Shown here in pieces: positions 54,489-64,000 of a stretch of 64,000 nt of DNA. The translations under genes and the position numbers were made by a program. Origin of the DNA: Hyphomonas sp. BRH_c22 (GTDB lineage Bacteria; Pseudomonadota; Alphaproteobacteria; Caulobacterales; Hyphomonadaceae); contig NZ_LADU01000099.1 of assembly GCF_000961795.1 (NCBI RefSeq), forward strand, positions 1-64,000, read 5' to 3'. Positions within the stretch are counted from its first letter, which is position 1. Each line of letters opens with the position of its first letter. The notes below the pieces were generated by a model, which was not told the DNA's origin, made no database searches, and was given only the letters and a program-made list of their open reading frames with translations.

Positions 54489-56372
54489 ATGTTTAACCGG
54501 CGCCATTTTCTCCAGTATGCAGCGGGCAGCGTAATTGCGACTGCCGGCAGCCTCCCGGCATGGGCACGCTCGGCAAGCGAGGGCAATCTCGGCATCCCTG
54601 TACTGCAGGGCAAGGAATTCGACCTGGCCGTCCACGAGTTCCCGATCCGCATTGATGGCCGCGCTGCCAGGGCGATTGGCATCAACGGATCGGCGCCAGC
54701 GCCATTGCTGCGTTTCCGGGAGGGTGATGATGTGACGCTGAATGTCACCAACACGCTGAGCGCGGAAACCTCCATCCACTGGCACGGCCTGCTCGTGCCT
54801 TTCCACATGGACGGTGTGCCGGGCGTTTCCTTTCCGGGCATCCAACCGGGAGAAACGTTCACCTACAAGTACCGCGTGCCTCAGAACGGCACCTATTGGT
54901 ATCATTCCCATTCCGGGCTGCAGGAGCAGGTCGGCCATTATGGCCCGATCATTATCGACCCGAAGGGCGCGGACCCGGTTGCCTATGACCGGGAATACAT
55001 CCTTGTTCTCGGCGACTGGACCTTTGGCGACCCGCACCGCCTGTTTGCGAAACTGAAGAAGCATTCCGACAGCCAGAACTTCCAGCAGCGCACCGTTGGC
55101 GACTTCCTGAAGGATGCGTCTGACAAGGGCCTCGGTGCCGCGCTGGATGACCGGGCCATGTGGGGGGCGATGCGCATGTCGCCGCGCGATATCGCAGATG
55201 TTGGCGCGCCGACCTATACTTATGTCGTCAATGGGCGGTCGACGGCAGACAATTTCAACATGGTGTTCACACCGGGAGAGCGCGTGCGCCTCAGGATCAT
55301 CAATGCTGCGGCGATGACGCTTTTTAATGTGCGCATGCCCGGCCTGCCAATGACGATCGTGCAGGCCGATGGCCTGAACGTGCAGCCACTGGAAGTCGAC
55401 GAGTTCCAGATCGGCGTGGCGGAGACCTATGATGTCATCGTGACGCCACAGGTGGCGGAGGCTTTTGCCTTTGTCGCCGAGTCGATTGACCGGTCCGGCC
55501 AGGCTGTCGCCACTCTGGGTCCGCGGCCCGGGATGCGGGCCGAAGTGCCCGCGTTGCGGCCTGTGCCGACACTGACCATGAAGGACATGGGGATGGATCA
55601 TGCGGCCATGGGCCATGGCGCGATGGAGATGGATACAGAGGCGCCCGAAGCCATGGACCACGCGGCGATGGGGCATGTGATGCCTGATCCGCAGGGCCCT
55701 GCCGTGCAGATGGTTTCGATGGAGGCCGCCATCGCGAAAGGCCCCGGTATTGCCAATATCGCAGCCATGCCGGTAAGCCGCCTGGACGAGCCGGGCATTG
55801 GCCTGGCCGATGTGGGCCACCGTACGCTGACCTATAGCCAGCTGCGCAGCCTTGACCCGAACCCGGATACCCGCGCGCCGGGCCGAGAAATTGTCGTGCA
55901 CCTCACGAGCAATATGGAACGCTACATGTGGTCGTTCGATGGTGTGAAATTCTCCGAGGTCACAGAGTCCATCAAGTTCCATGAGGGTGAGCGTGTCCGC
56001 CTGACCCTCATCAATGATACGATGATGCCGCATCCGATCCACCTGCATGGCATGTTCTTTGATCTCGTTATTCCCGGCGCAGAGGCGAGCGGCCATCTGC
56101 CGCGCAAGCATACGGTGATCGTCAAGCCGGCGGAGAGGCTGTCTGTCGATATTTCTGCGGAACATGTCGGCGACTGGGCCTTTCACTGCCACCTGCTTTA
56201 CCACATGGCCGCGGGCATGATGCAGGTTGTCTCGGTGCTGCCGGCAGATGCGGCACCGATGGAGGACCATCAAGGCCATGAGAACATGGATCATTCGACG
56301 ATGGATCACTCAGTCATGGGTGACGAAGAGATGGACCATTCCACGATGAACCATGAGGACATGAAGCGATGA
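54489..56372 (+). CDS. copA: Copper resistance multicopper oxidase CopA
   Basis: The protein has 627 residues. A Tat signal (FNRRHFLQYAAGSV) directs export of folded enzyme. The copper-site motifs are IHWHGLLVP, YWYHSHSG, HPIHLHGMF and HCHLLYHMAAGMMQV, a full type 1/2/3 set. A Met/His-rich stretch near residues 365-400 (MDHAAMGHGAMEMD) and another at the C-terminus probably bind Cu(I) or Cu(II). It overlaps copB by ATGA. No CopC, CopD or CopRS gene is adjacent. Confidence 0.95.
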   Translation: MFNRRHFLQYAAGSVIATAGSLPAWARSASEGNLGIPVLQGKEFDLAVHEFPIRIDGRAARAIGINGSAPAPLLRFREGDDVTLNVTNTLSAETSIHWHGLLVPFHMDGVPGVSFPGIQPGETFTYKYRVPQNGTYWYHSHSGLQEQVGHYGPIIIDPKGADPVAYDREYILVLGDWTFGDPHRLFAKLKKHSDSQNFQQRTVGDFLKDASDKGLGAALDDRAMWGAMRMSPRDIADVGAPTYTYVVNGRSTADNFNMVFTPGERVRLRIINAAAMTLFNVRMPGLPMTIVQADGLNVQPLEVDEFQIGVAETYDVIVTPQVAEAFAFVAESIDRSGQAVATLGPRPGMRAEVPALRPVPTLTMKDMGMDHAAMGHGAMEMDTEAPEAMDHAAMGHVMPDPQGPAVQMVSMEAAIAKGPGIANIAAMPVSRLDEPGIGLADVGHRTLTYSQLRSLDPNPDTRAPGREIVVHLTSNMERYMWSFDGVKFSEVTESIKFHEGERVRLTLINDTMMPHPIHLHGMFFDLVIPGAEASGHLPRKHTVIVKPAERLSVDISAEHVGDWAFHCHLLYHMAAGMMQVVSVLPADAAPMEDHQGHENMDHSTMDHSVMGDEEMDHSTMNHEDMKR

Positions 56373-57154
56373 ACCGTTCGGCGGCACTTTTTGCCCTGGC
56401 CGGCATGCTGGCAATGCCTGTCCTCGCCGAGGAGGCCTCGCCGCCCTGGTCCATGGCCGATGCCTATTACGACGCCGATGAAATGGCCGAAGCGCGCCAC
56501 CATGTGCTGAGCCATCATGGTGATACGCGCCAGTTTTACGTGATGGCTGACCGGCTTGAATGGCAGTCATCGGACGAAGGCGATGCGCTCGTCTGGGATG
56601 GCGATGCCTGGTATGGCGGCGATGTGAACAAGCTCTGGATCAAGTCAGAAGGTGAGTATTCGCTGGAGACGGACGAACTCGACGATGCGGAAGTCCAGGC
56701 GCTCTGGTCGCATGCCATCTCGCCCTATTTCGACCTGCAAGGCGGCGTGCGGTATGACCTTGAGCCGAAGGGCCGCACGCATGCGGTGCTCGGCATTCAG
56801 GGCCTCGCGCCCTACTGGTTCGAAGTCGACGCGGCCGCTTTCCTCAGCAGCGAGGGCGACCTGACGGCGCGTATCGAAACCGAATATGAGTTCCGCCTCA
56901 CCCAGCGCCTCATCCTGCAGCCGCGTATGGAAGCGGAACTCTCGGCGCAGGACATTCCGGAACTGGAAACCGGCTCCGGTCTCACCAGCCTGAATGCAGG
57001 CCTGCGCCTGCGGTATGAGATCATCCGCGAGTTCGCGCCCTATATCGGCGTTGAGTGGCAGGACCATTTTGGCGGGACGGCTGATTACCTTGACGCCGCT
57101 GGCGAGGATACAGGCCGCACGGTTTTCGTGGCGGGCGTCCGGGCCTGGTTCTGA
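56369..57154 (+). CDS. copB: Copper resistance outer-membrane protein CopB
   Basis: The 261-residue protein has a signal peptide (ALFALAGMLAMPVLA), then a beta-barrel pattern of alternating residues with DVNKLWIKSEGEYS, AVLGIQGLAPYWFEVDAAAFL, RLILQPRMEAELSAQ and GVEWQDHFGGTADY, as in CopB/PcoB. It is at the short end for the family and lacks the long Met/His-rich N-terminal stretch that many CopB proteins carry. The start overlaps the copA stop, so the two are co-translated. Confidence 0.92.
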   Translation: MNRSAALFALAGMLAMPVLAEEASPPWSMADAYYDADEMAEARHHVLSHHGDTRQFYVMADRLEWQSSDEGDALVWDGDAWYGGDVNKLWIKSEGEYSLETDELDDAEVQALWSHAISPYFDLQGGVRYDLEPKGRTHAVLGIQGLAPYWFEVDAAAFLSSEGDLTARIETEYEFRLTQRLILQPRMEAELSAQDIPELETGSGLTSLNAGLRLRYEIIREFAPYIGVEWQDHFGGTADYLDAAGEDTGRTVFVAGVRAWF

Positions 57155-57240
57155 GGCCGGGGCTCGCAATTTCTCCCGTCCCGCGCTATATGCGCCGCTC
57201 CTGAAGCTGCTCCGGGCCTTGAACCCGGTGGGAGTATGAG

Positions 57241-58425
57241 ATGACAGACACACAAGCCGCTGCCTGGACGGGCGGCGTGAATTCCCTCGGATTTGCTAAA
57301 TCGCCTGCCGATACGCGGGTTGTCGCCGCCATGTCGGGCGGGGTCGACAGCTCCGTCGTGGCCGCGATGCTGAAGGCCGAGGGCTATGACGTGATCGGCA
57401 TCACGCTGCAGCTTTACGATCATGGCGCGGCCATCGAGAAGAAGGGCGCCTGCTGCGCCGGGCAGGACATCCACGATGCCCGCAATGTCGCCGACCAGAT
57501 CGGCATTCCGCATTATGTGCTCGATTATGAAAGCCGATTCCGCGAGCAGGTGATGGAGGATTTCGCCGACACCTATCTGGCCGGATCGACGCCGATCCCG
57601 TGCATCCGCTGCAACCAGACGGTCAAGTTCTCGGACCTGCTTCGCACCGCGAAGGAGCTGGGCGCCGATTGCCTGGCGACGGGGCATTATATCCGCCGGA
57701 CGGATGGCGAAGACGGGCCGGAACTGCACCGGGCTGCGGACGCGAGCCGCGACCAGTCCTATTTCCTGTTCGCCACGACGCGGGAGCAGCTGGACTATAT
57801 CCGCTTTCCGCTGGGCGGCCTGCCGAAGACCGAAGTGCGCGAACTGGCTGACTGGTTCAACCTGCCGGTTGCGGCAAAGCCGGACAGCCAGGATATTTGT
57901 TTCGTGCCGGAAGGCTCCTACGCGAAAGTGGTGGAAAAGCTGCGCCCCGGGTCCGGGCGCGGAGGCGATATCGTGCACCTTGATGGCAGGGTACTCGGGA
58001 GCCATGAGGGCGTAATCCATTACACGATCGGCCAGCGGCGCGGGCTGAACGTGGCCGTGGGCGAGCCCTTGTTCGTGGTCAAGATCGACGCGCCGAACCG
58101 GCGGGTGATCGTCGGGCCGCGCGAAGCCCTGATGACGTCCGGCCTGTTACTGGAAGAGCTGAACTGGCTCGGCGCGGGCAGCCTTGAAGCGGCGGCGGAT
58201 GCAGGCGCGGCGGTGCTGGTACGGGTGCGTTCGACGCGGCCGCCAGTGCCGGGAAGGCTCGGCTGGCAGGGCGATATTCCGGTGATCTGGTTCGATAAAC
58301 CCGAAGAAGGCGTGGCGCGCGGCCAGGCAGCGGTGCTTTACGATGCGACCGGCGGCACGCGAATCCTGGGCGGCGGTTTTATCCTGCGGGCGATCCCGGC
58401 GGACGAACGGGTCGTGGCGGCCTAG
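57241..58425 (+). CDS. mnmA: tRNA-specific 2-thiouridylase MnmA
   Basis: The 394-residue enzyme inserts sulfur at the wobble uridine of tRNA-Lys, -Glu and -Gln. The ATP-binding [16 protein letters not shown] and the two catalytic cysteines are seen in [14 protein letters not shown] and [19 protein letters not shown] is also typical. It follows copB by 87 bases on the same strand. GGGAG precedes the ATG. Confidence 0.96.
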   Translation: MTDTQAAAWTGGVNSLGFAKSPADTRVVAAMSGGVDSSVVAAMLKAEGYDVIGITLQLYDHGAAIEKKGACCAGQDIHDARNVADQIGIPHYVLDYESRFREQVMEDFADTYLAGSTPIPCIRCNQTVKFSDLLRTAKELGADCLATGHYIRRTDGEDGPELHRAADASRDQSYFLFATTREQLDYIRFPLGGLPKTEVRELADWFNLPVAAKPDSQDICFVPEGSYAKVVEKLRPGSGRGGDIVHLDGRVLGSHEGVIHYTIGQRRGLNVAVGEPLFVVKIDAPNRRVIVGPREALMTSGLLLEELNWLGAGSLEAAADAGAAVLVRVRSTRPPVPGRLGWQGDIPVIWFDKPEEGVARGQAAVLYDATGGTRILGGGFILRAIPADERVVAA

Positions 58426-58694
58426 GTTTGCCTGCACATGCGGCGCCTGTGAAGGCGCTTGGGAGGGGGGGGCTCTGATTTTCGGGAGGGGATTCCGGGT
58501 CAGGTGTCTGGCAGCGGCATCAGCTGCGCAGGGGACACGGAGCTTTGGTTTCGGGGCTTAGGGCAAGCCTGGCCGCCCACGGAACACACCATGAAAACTG
58601 TAACCCATCTGCCCGGTCTGAAACGTTACCTATGTTCCCGGTTGCACATGTTCGGCGCGCCTCCCTCTCCCAAGGGAGTGGGGGAGTTTTCCTG
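58426..58694. other. Intergenic region between mnmA and ELM1-like gene
   Basis: About 270 bases without a gene lie between two convergent genes. Hairpin GCGCCT-GTGA-AGGCGC at 58443-58458 could act in termination of mnmA. A short palindromic CTCCC/GGGAG block near 58662-58690 looks like a low-copy repeat or a weak terminator for the minus-strand gene. Neither has a strong T-run. Confidence 0.4.
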
Positions 58695-59774
58695 TCACCC
58701 CATCCAGTCGGGTGGGGCGACGGTGGTTGGGCTGGCGGGCATGGCGGGTTGGGGGTAGCGTTCGAGGAGTTTGGCGACGATGGCGTCGGCAACCCGGTCG
58801 GCCTCCCGCAGGGGCGGGTAGGTCCAGGTTTCCAGCGTGCCGCCGAACCAGCGTGCCGCGCCATGATCGATCAGGCTGTCATGCAGGCGGTCGAACTTGT
58901 CGTGGCGCCCTTCGAGGCGGGCAATGTGCACCGGTAGGCCATGCCAGGCCGCGTCTGACAGCATGTTGGCGCTGTCCTCGGTGACAATGGCGACATCGGA
59001 AAAGGCGAGCCAGGCAAGATAGGGGTTCTGGCCGTCTTCCGGGCCTGACCAGAAACGGGCGCCGACCTGATCGGCGAAATTGCGGAAGCGTGCGACCCCG
59101 GCCAGCGGCGTGCGGCGGGACGTGGTGATGCGCAGGCGCCAGCCAAGGCCGGCAAGCTGGCGCAACTGGCCTTCAATGCGTTCGGCGGCAGCTTCGGAAA
59201 ACGTGTGCGTTTTGGAATCACCGCCGATGATGACCACGGCGCTTTTCGCGCGCTCGTCAGCCAGGTCAGCAAAGGCCTGACCGGCATCCTCGATCTGGTC
59301 CGGTGCGAAATAGGAGGGCGAGCCGATTGTCTCGATCACGTTCGGGCCGGACACGCCGTCATGCGAGGGCACGACCAGCATGTCGAAATTGTCCGGTTCG
59401 ATATTCGGGTCGAGGATCTGCACGGTCATGGTCTTGCCGCCGGAGAGGTGGCGCACCGCCCGTGTGAACGGCGCCGAGCGGCGGCCGGCCGCAATCCAGA
59501 CGGTGGGCCAGGGCCCTTCGAGCACGCTGCGCTGATCGGCGGGCAGGGAATATTTCAGCAGGGGCCATTTGTCGGCCGGCAGCCATGTCCACGGCGCGCG
59601 GGGGCTGAGCGTGACCGGTTCGTTGCGATGTGCCGCGCCGTCAATATGGGCGATCTTCATCCAGCGGCGTGTCTCGCCCAATGCCTGCAGGATGGCACGC
59701 ACCTGGGACGCGTTGCCCGCGCGGCCATCTGACACCGCCCAGACGGAAGGTCCGAGCGGGCCGCCCCCGCTCAT
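58695..59774 (-). CDS. ELM1/DUF1022 family protein
   Basis: The protein has 359 residues. Family marks include VWAVSDGRAGNASQVRAIL at the start, VWIAAGRRSAPFTRAVRHL, VPSHDGVSGPNVI, VVIIGGDSKTHTFSE, and VTEDSANMLSDAAWHGLPVHI, as in the ELM1 proteins first named in plants for mitochondrial fission. In bacteria the glycosyltransferase-like fold suggests a role in envelope sugar or lipid metabolism, but no reaction is established. Its ATG abuts the greA stop (TAAATG), so it is likely co-transcribed with greA. Confidence 0.9.
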   Translation of the reverse strand: MSGGGPLGPSVWAVSDGRAGNASQVRAILQALGETRRWMKIAHIDGAAHRNEPVTLSPRAPWTWLPADKWPLLKYSLPADQRSVLEGPWPTVWIAAGRRSAPFTRAVRHLSGGKTMTVQILDPNIEPDNFDMLVVPSHDGVSGPNVIETIGSPSYFAPDQIEDAGQAFADLADERAKSAVVIIGGDSKTHTFSEAAAERIEGQLRQLAGLGWRLRITTSRRTPLAGVARFRNFADQVGARFWSGPEDGQNPYLAWLAFSDVAIVTEDSANMLSDAAWHGLPVHIARLEGRHDKFDRLHDSLIDHGAARWFGGTLETWTYPPLREADRVADAIVAKLLERYPQPAMPASPTTVAPPDWMG

Positions 59775-60248
59775 TTATTTGTACTCGACCTTGGCGATCT
59801 CATAGGCGCGCGCCCCGGACGGGGCGGCCACTTCGGCCTCGTCGCCTTCTTCCTTGCCGATCAGGGCACGGGCGATGGGCGAGGTGACGGAAATCTTGCC
59901 CAGTTTCACCGAGGCTTCGTCTTCGCCGACGATCTTGTAGGTCTGCGAGTCCTCGGTATCGACGTCGACAATCGTTACGGTGGCGCCGAAACGGATCTTG
60001 GTGCCGGAGAACTTGCTGACATCGATGACGTCGGCGCGTGCGAGCTTGTCGTCGATCTCGCTGATTCGGCCTTCGATGAAGCTCTGCTTCTCCTTGGCGG
60101 CGTGGTATTCGGCGTTTTCCGACAAGTCGCCGTGCGCGCGCGCTTCCGCGATCGCCGCGATGATGCTCGGACGCTCGACGGATTTAAGTGCCTTCAGCTC
60201 TGTCTGAAGTGCAGCATGGCCTTCAGCGGTCATGGGAATACGTTCCAT
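59775..60248 (-). CDS. greA: Transcription elongation factor GreA
   Basis: The 157-residue factor rescues backtracked RNA polymerase by stimulating transcript cleavage. The N-terminal coiled coil has [31 protein letters not shown], with the acidic tip DLSEN. The C-terminal FKBP-like domain ends with [23 protein letters not shown] precedes the ATG. It lies downstream of carB with a 73-base gap, and its stop abuts the next gene. Confidence 0.97.
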   Translation of the reverse strand: MERIPMTAEGHAALQTELKALKSVERPSIIAAIAEARAHGDLSENAEYHAAKEKQSFIEGRISEIDDKLARADVIDVSKFSGTKIRFGATVTIVDVDTEDSQTYKIVGEDEASVKLGKISVTSPIARALIGKEEGDEAEVAAPSGARAYEIAKVEYK

Positions 60249-60321
60249 GTCGGATCCCTTATTCTTCTCTATTGGCGCGAAATGCTTGTCGCAAAAATGC
60301 AGGCCGTCAAGTGGCCCCCGA

Positions 60322-63300
60322 TCAGGCCGATTGCAAGGCGCGAACCGAGATTTCCCGTGATTTCAGGCTGGCGATCGCCTGAACCGAGGCGATCGAGGCT
60401 GAAAGTGTTGTGAAATAGGGGATCTTGCGGTTAACGGCGGTCCGCCGGATGGACGCGCTGTCGGACAGCGAGGCCGCACCTTCGGTTGTGTTGAAAACCA
60501 GATGCACCTCGCCGTTGATCATTGCGTCGACGATATGCGGCTGGCCTTCGAGCACCTTGTTGATGCGGGAAACGGGCAGGCCTTCGCTCTCGAGGTAGCT
60601 GGCCGTGCCGCTGGTGGCGACAAGGGTGAAGCCCATGTTCACGAGGTTGCGGGCTGCCTCTGTGACGCCTTTCTTGTCGGAATCGCGCACCGAGATGAAC
60701 ACGTTCCCGCTTTCGGGCAGGTGAACGCCGACACCGAGCTGGGATTTGAGGAAAGCCATCCCAAAATCATCGTCCCAGCCCATGACTTCGCCGGTCGAGC
60801 GCATTTCCGGTCCGAGCTGGGGGTCGACACCCGGGAAGCGGGCGAACGGGAAGACGGCTTCCTTGACCGCCACACGGCGCGGATTGGCATTGGTCAGGTC
60901 AAAGCTGGTGAGGGCTTCGCCCGCCATGACCTTGGCCGCGATGGCGGCAATCGGAGCGCCGACGGCCTTGGCCACGAAGGGCACGGTGCGGCTGGCGCGC
61001 GGATTGGCCTCGAGGACATAGATTTCCTCGCCCTTGACCGCAAACTGGATGTTGATCAGGCCGCGCACCTTGAGCGCGAGAGCGAGGGCCTTTGTCTGTT
61101 CCGCAAGGCGGGCCTGCAGGCTGGCTGACAGGGTGTAGGGGGGCAGGGCGCAGGCGCTGTCGCCGGAATGGACGCCGGCTTCCTCGATATGTTCCATGAT
61201 GCCCGCGACATGCACGTTCACGCCATCGCAAATGGCGTCGACATCGACTTCGATGGCGTCCGACAGGTAGCGGTCGATGAAGAGGGAGGCGTCGCCGGAA
61301 ACGCGCAGCGCTTCGGCAGCGAACTCGCGCAGGTCGGCATCGTCGCGCGCGATCTCCATGGCACGGCCACCGAGCACGAAGCTTGGGCGCAGCATGACCG
61401 GGTAGCCGATCTCGTTCGCCTTGACCTCGGCCTCCGCGACGCTGCGGGCGACGCGGGACGGGGCCTGCTGGATGCCGAGCCTGTCGAGCAGGGCGGCGAA
61501 CTGTTCGCGGTCTTCGGCAAGGTCGATGGATTCCGGGCTGGTGCCGAGGATCGGGATACTCTCGTTGTGCAGCGTGGTGGCGAGCTTCAGCGGGGTCTGG
61601 CCGCCGAACTGGACGATGACGCCCTTAAGCGTGCCGGCGGACTGTTCCTTGTGGATGATCTCCAGGACATGCTCGTCGGTCAGCGGTTCGAAATAGAGGC
61701 GGTCTGACGTGTCATAATCGGTCGAGACGGTTTCCGGGTTGCAGTTGACCATGATCGATTCGATGCCGAGGTCTTCCATCGCGTAGGCCGCGTGGCAGCA
61801 GCAATAGTCGAATTCGATGCCCTGGCCGATCCGGTTGGGGCCGCCGCCGAGGATGATGGCTTTCTCGCGGTTCGAGGGCAGGGCCTCGCAATCGGGCGCT
61901 TCGGTGCCGAACGAGGCGTGCTCGTAGGTGGAGTAGAGGTAGGGCGTCTTGGCGGCGAATTCGGCGGCGCAGGTGTCGATGCGCTTGTAGACGGGGCGCA
62001 CGTTCAGGGCGTGGCGGTAGCCGCGCACCCAGGATTCCGACTGGCCGACGAGCTGGCCGAGGCGCTTGTCGGAGAAGCCCATGGCTTTCAGTTCGATGAG
62101 TTCATGCGCATCGTCCGGCAGGCCCTGGGCGCGCACGTCGGCTTCGACGGCGACGATGCCCTGGATCTGGCTGAGGAACCACGGGTCCATCGAGGTGATG
62201 GCCTGGACTTCGGCGACGCTCATGCCATCGCGCAGGGCCTGGGCGACGACCTGGAGCCGGGTAGGCGTGGGCAGGGCGAGCGCCTGGCGCAGGGCCGCGT
62301 CGGTTTCGAAGGGCATGTCGTCAAGGCCGCAAAGGCCCGTCTCGAGCGAGCAGAGCGCCTTCTGCAGGCTTTCCTGGAAACTGCGGCCGATGGCCATAGC
62401 CTCGCCGACGGATTTCATCGCCGTGGTGAGGACCGGGTCGGCGCCCTTGTATTTCTCGAAGGCAAAGCGCGGGATCTTGGTGACAACGTAATCGATGGTC
62501 GGCTCGAAGGAGGCGGGCGTGACGCCGGTAATGTCATTGTCGAGTTCGTCGAGCGTGTAGCCGACGGCGAGCTTGGCGGCGATCTTGGCAATCGGGAAGC
62601 CGGTGGCCTTCGAGGCGAGGGCCGAGGAGCGCGAGACGCGCGGGTTCATCTCGATGACGATGAGGCGCCCGTCTTTCGGGTTGACGGCGAACTGGACGTT
62701 CGATCCGCCGGTCTCGACGCCGATCTCGCGCAGCACCGCGATCGAGGCGTTGCGCATGATCTGGTATTCCTTGTCCGTCAGCGTCAGCGCCGGGGCGACG
62801 GTGATCGAGTCGCCGGTATGCACGCCCATCGGGTCGATGTTCTCGATGGAACAGATGATGATGCAATTGTCCGCCGTGTCGCGGACGACTTCCATCTCGT
62901 ATTCCTTCCAGCCGAGCAGGCTTTCGTCGATCAGGATCTGGGCGTTGGGCGAGGCAGCGAGGCCCGAGCGGCAGATTTCCTCGTATTCCTCGACATTGTA
63001 GGCGATGCCGCCACCGGTGCCGCCCAGGGTGAAGGCGGGGCGGATGATGGCGGGCAGGCCGACGGTCTCGAGTGCGTCCATGGCGGCCTTGAGGCCGGTG
63101 AGGCGGTCATATCCCTTGATCCTGCCATTCTCGCCGCGGATTTCCGGCGAGGCGATGATGGCGGCGCGGGGGTTTTCGAGGCCGATCCGGTCCATGGCCT
63201 CGCGGAACAGCTTGCGGTCCTCGGCCATTTCGATGGCTTCGGCCTTGGCGCCGATCAGCTCGACGCCATGCTTTTCGAGGACGCCGGCATAGTGCAGGTC

Positions 63301-63600
63301 GAGCGCGCAGTTCAGCGCCGTCTGGCCGCCCATCGTGGGCAGCAGGGCGTCAGGTTTTTCGGCTTCGATGATCTTCTCGACGATCTCCGGCGTGATCGGT
63401 TCGATATAGGTCGCATCGGCGAGATCCGGGTCGGTCATGATGGTGGCGGGGTTCGAGTTGACCAGGATGACCCGGTAGCCTTCGGCCTTCAGCGCCTTGA
63501 CCGCCTGGACCCCGGAATAGTCGAATTCACAGGCCTGTCCGATGATGATCGGACCTGCACCAATGACCAGGATTGAGGATATGTCGGTGCGCTTCGGCAT
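60322..63600 (-). CDS. carB: Carbamoyl phosphate synthase large subunit
   Basis: The 1092-residue enzyme has two ATP-grasp halves and a C-terminal allosteric MGS domain. Start: [22 protein letters not shown]; second half: [21 protein letters not shown]. The product carbamoyl phosphate feeds arginine (argF here) and pyrimidines. carA is not in the window. GAGAG precedes the ATG. The greA gene follows on the same strand. Confidence 0.98.
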   Translation of the reverse strand: MPKRTDISSILVIGAGPIIIGQACEFDYSGVQAVKALKAEGYRVILVNSNPATIMTDPDLADATYIEPITPEIVEKIIEAEKPDALLPTMGGQTALNCALDLHYAGVLEKHGVELIGAKAEAIEMAEDRKLFREAMDRIGLENPRAAIIASPEIRGENGRIKGYDRLTGLKAAMDALETVGLPAIIRPAFTLGGTGGGIAYNVEEYEEICRSGLAASPNAQILIDESLLGWKEYEMEVVRDTADNCIIICSIENIDPMGVHTGDSITVAPALTLTDKEYQIMRNASIAVLREIGVETGGSNVQFAVNPKDGRLIVIEMNPRVSRSSALASKATGFPIAKIAAKLAVGYTLDELDNDITGVTPASFEPTIDYVVTKIPRFAFEKYKGADPVLTTAMKSVGEAMAIGRSFQESLQKALCSLETGLCGLDDMPFETDAALRQALALPTPTRLQVVAQALRDGMSVAEVQAITSMDPWFLSQIQGIVAVEADVRAQGLPDDAHELIELKAMGFSDKRLGQLVGQSESWVRGYRHALNVRPVYKRIDTCAAEFAAKTPYLYSTYEHASFGTEAPDCEALPSNREKAIILGGGPNRIGQGIEFDYCCCHAAYAMEDLGIESIMVNCNPETVSTDYDTSDRLYFEPLTDEHVLEIIHKEQSAGTLKGVIVQFGGQTPLKLATTLHNESIPILGTSPESIDLAEDREQFAALLDRLGIQQAPSRVARSVAEAEVKANEIGYPVMLRPSFVLGGRAMEIARDDADLREFAAEALRVSGDASLFIDRYLSDAIEVDVDAICDGVNVHVAGIMEHIEEAGVHSGDSACALPPYTLSASLQARLAEQTKALALALKVRGLINIQFAVKGEEIYVLEANPRASRTVPFVAKAVGAPIAAIAAKVMAGEALTSFDLTNANPRRVAVKEAVFPFARFPGVDPQLGPEMRSTGEVMGWDDDFGMAFLKSQLGVGVHLPESGNVFISVRDSDKKGVTEAARNLVNMGFTLVATSGTASYLESEGLPVSRINKVLEGQPHIVDAMINGEVHLVFNTTEGAASLSDSASIRRTAVNRKIPYFTTLSASIASVQAIASLKSREISVRALQSA

Positions 63601-63682
63601 GGTCGTTTCTCTCTCCGGGTCAAACGGGTGCCTGATAGCGGGGAGTCGAGGTCATAAGCAAGGACAATCAGGCTTTTCACAT

Positions 63683-63720
63683 GAGAAAAGCCCCGCATCC
63701 GGCGAAGGATACGGGGCTTT
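63683..63720 (-). terminator. Terminator of the glycine-zipper gene
   Basis: On the minus strand AAAGCCCCG pairs with CGGGGCTTT, with inner ATCC/GGAT pairs and a 6-base loop, followed by TCTC. It lies 35 bases after the stop of the edge gene. Confidence 0.7.
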
Positions 63721-63755
63721 GCCCAGACGGCGTATGGCCGCCTTTATGGTCGAAC

Positions 63756-64000
63756 CTACCAGCGGCGTGAATCATAGGGGTAGCGGTCATAGGCGTTGGC
63801 ATAGCCGTCACCATCAGCATCGCGCTCGTCTTCCTGGTCTTTCACGCCGGGCATGTCGCAGTCTTCCGCCTCAGAACAGCCTTTGGCAGCGCCGGCTGCG
63901 CCACCCAGGACACCGCCGATCATGGCACCGCGCTGAGCATCACCATCACCGGTATTGTTGCCGATCACAGCACCTGCGACGGCACCTGCGGCGGCGCCAT
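63756..64000 (-). CDS. Glycine-zipper protein with a Ca-binding-like D-x-D-x-D-G tail (5' end cut)
   Basis: The reading frame is open to the window edge and shows about 81 codons. Alternating Gly/Ala runs (GAAAGAVAGAVIGNNTGDG and GAMIGGVLGGAAGAAKG) form a glycine-zipper 2TM domain, common in small outer-membrane or surface proteins such as YMGG-like proteins. After an acidic CSEAEDCDMPG region comes DADGDGYANAYDRYPYD, which resembles a thrombospondin type-3 or EF-hand calcium site. The true start lies beyond 64000. Confidence 0.82.
   Translation of the reverse strand, partial: GAAAGAVAGAVIGNNTGDGDAQRGAMIGGVLGGAAGAAKGCSEAEDCDMPGVKDQEDERDADGDGYANAYDRYPYDSRRW

Noticed and set aside
54483..56309. 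608-codon minus-strand frame opposite copA
   Set aside because: It is a His/Arg-rich artefact of the Met/His codons of CopA read on the other strand.
61792..63576. 594-codon plus-strand frame opposite carB
   Set aside because: It is antisense to an intact CarB; composition of Gly, Asp, Val and Arg is typical of an antisense shadow.
1..64000. tRNA or rRNA genes, CRISPR arrays, insertion sequences or prophage genes
   Set aside because: I searched for tRNA T-loop patterns, regular short repeats with spacers, and transposase or integrase motifs and found none that hold up.

Overview
The window is about 62-65% GC by eye, densely packed and almost wholly bacterial core chromosome. Gene content and order point to an alphaproteobacterium near the Caulobacterales/Hyphomonadaceae: the ChpT phosphotransferase of the CckA-ChpT-CtrA cell-cycle relay, the PtsP/LysC/UbiG and PrfA/PrmC/DUF4167/ClpB gene neighbourhoods, short-form HisG with HisZ, an ELM1-type protein next to GreA, and the carboxyspermidine polyamine route. 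The family assignment is inference. I see no phage, insertion sequence, plasmid, CRISPR or tRNA/rRNA genes.

Layout. 1-5127 (minus strand): replication block dnaA-dnaN-(small Tat/lipoprotein with an ABM fold)-recF, then rpsT. 5243-8581 (minus): SPFH-like membrane protein, enoyl-CoA hydratase, saccharopine-dehydrogenase-like oxidoreductase. 8707-12811: an ABC1/UbiB kinase-like protein, a P450 divergent from a TetR-rubredoxin pair, and a hotdog thioesterase. 12830-16526: histidine block, with a promoter, a 12-codon leader peptide containing six consecutive His codons, then overlapping hisS-hisZ-hisG and a strong terminator. 17148-25796: arginine genes argD and argF, separated by a nitrilase and the two carboxyspermidine polyamine enzymes, then a radical SAM protein and hslO. 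25838-30205: M20 peptidase, GPH-type transporter, DUF924, ubiG. 30298-42270: lysC, ptsP, a RodZ-like protein, ispG, a CE15-like esterase, MAPEG, prfA, an aspartyl-protease-like lipoprotein, prmC, DUF4167, GNAT. 42291-47925: clpB behind a heat-shock-type promoter, and two tandem M23 peptidases. 48104-52083: a YdbH-YnbE-YdbL envelope lipid-transport operon. 52278-54296: chpT with a CheY-like and a CheR-like gene. 54489-57154: copper resistance copA-copB. 57241-63600: mnmA, ELM1-like, greA, carB. The right edge cuts a glycine-zipper gene.

The most notable signals are as follows. (1) An apparently leaderless histidine leader peptide precedes hisSZG and would couple tRNA-His charging to both HisRS and the first pathway enzyme. 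(2) DnaA has Glu where the arginine finger normally lies. (3) An ABM-domain lipoprotein gene sits inside the dnaN-recF block. (4) A TetR-rubredoxin pair overlaps by ATGA and diverges from a P450. (5) Two 18-nt iron-box-like repeats precede a 63-aa protein of unknown function. (6) A radical SAM enzyme with extra C-terminal cysteines lies between argF and hslO. (7) The YdbH-YnbE-YdbL trio is complete.
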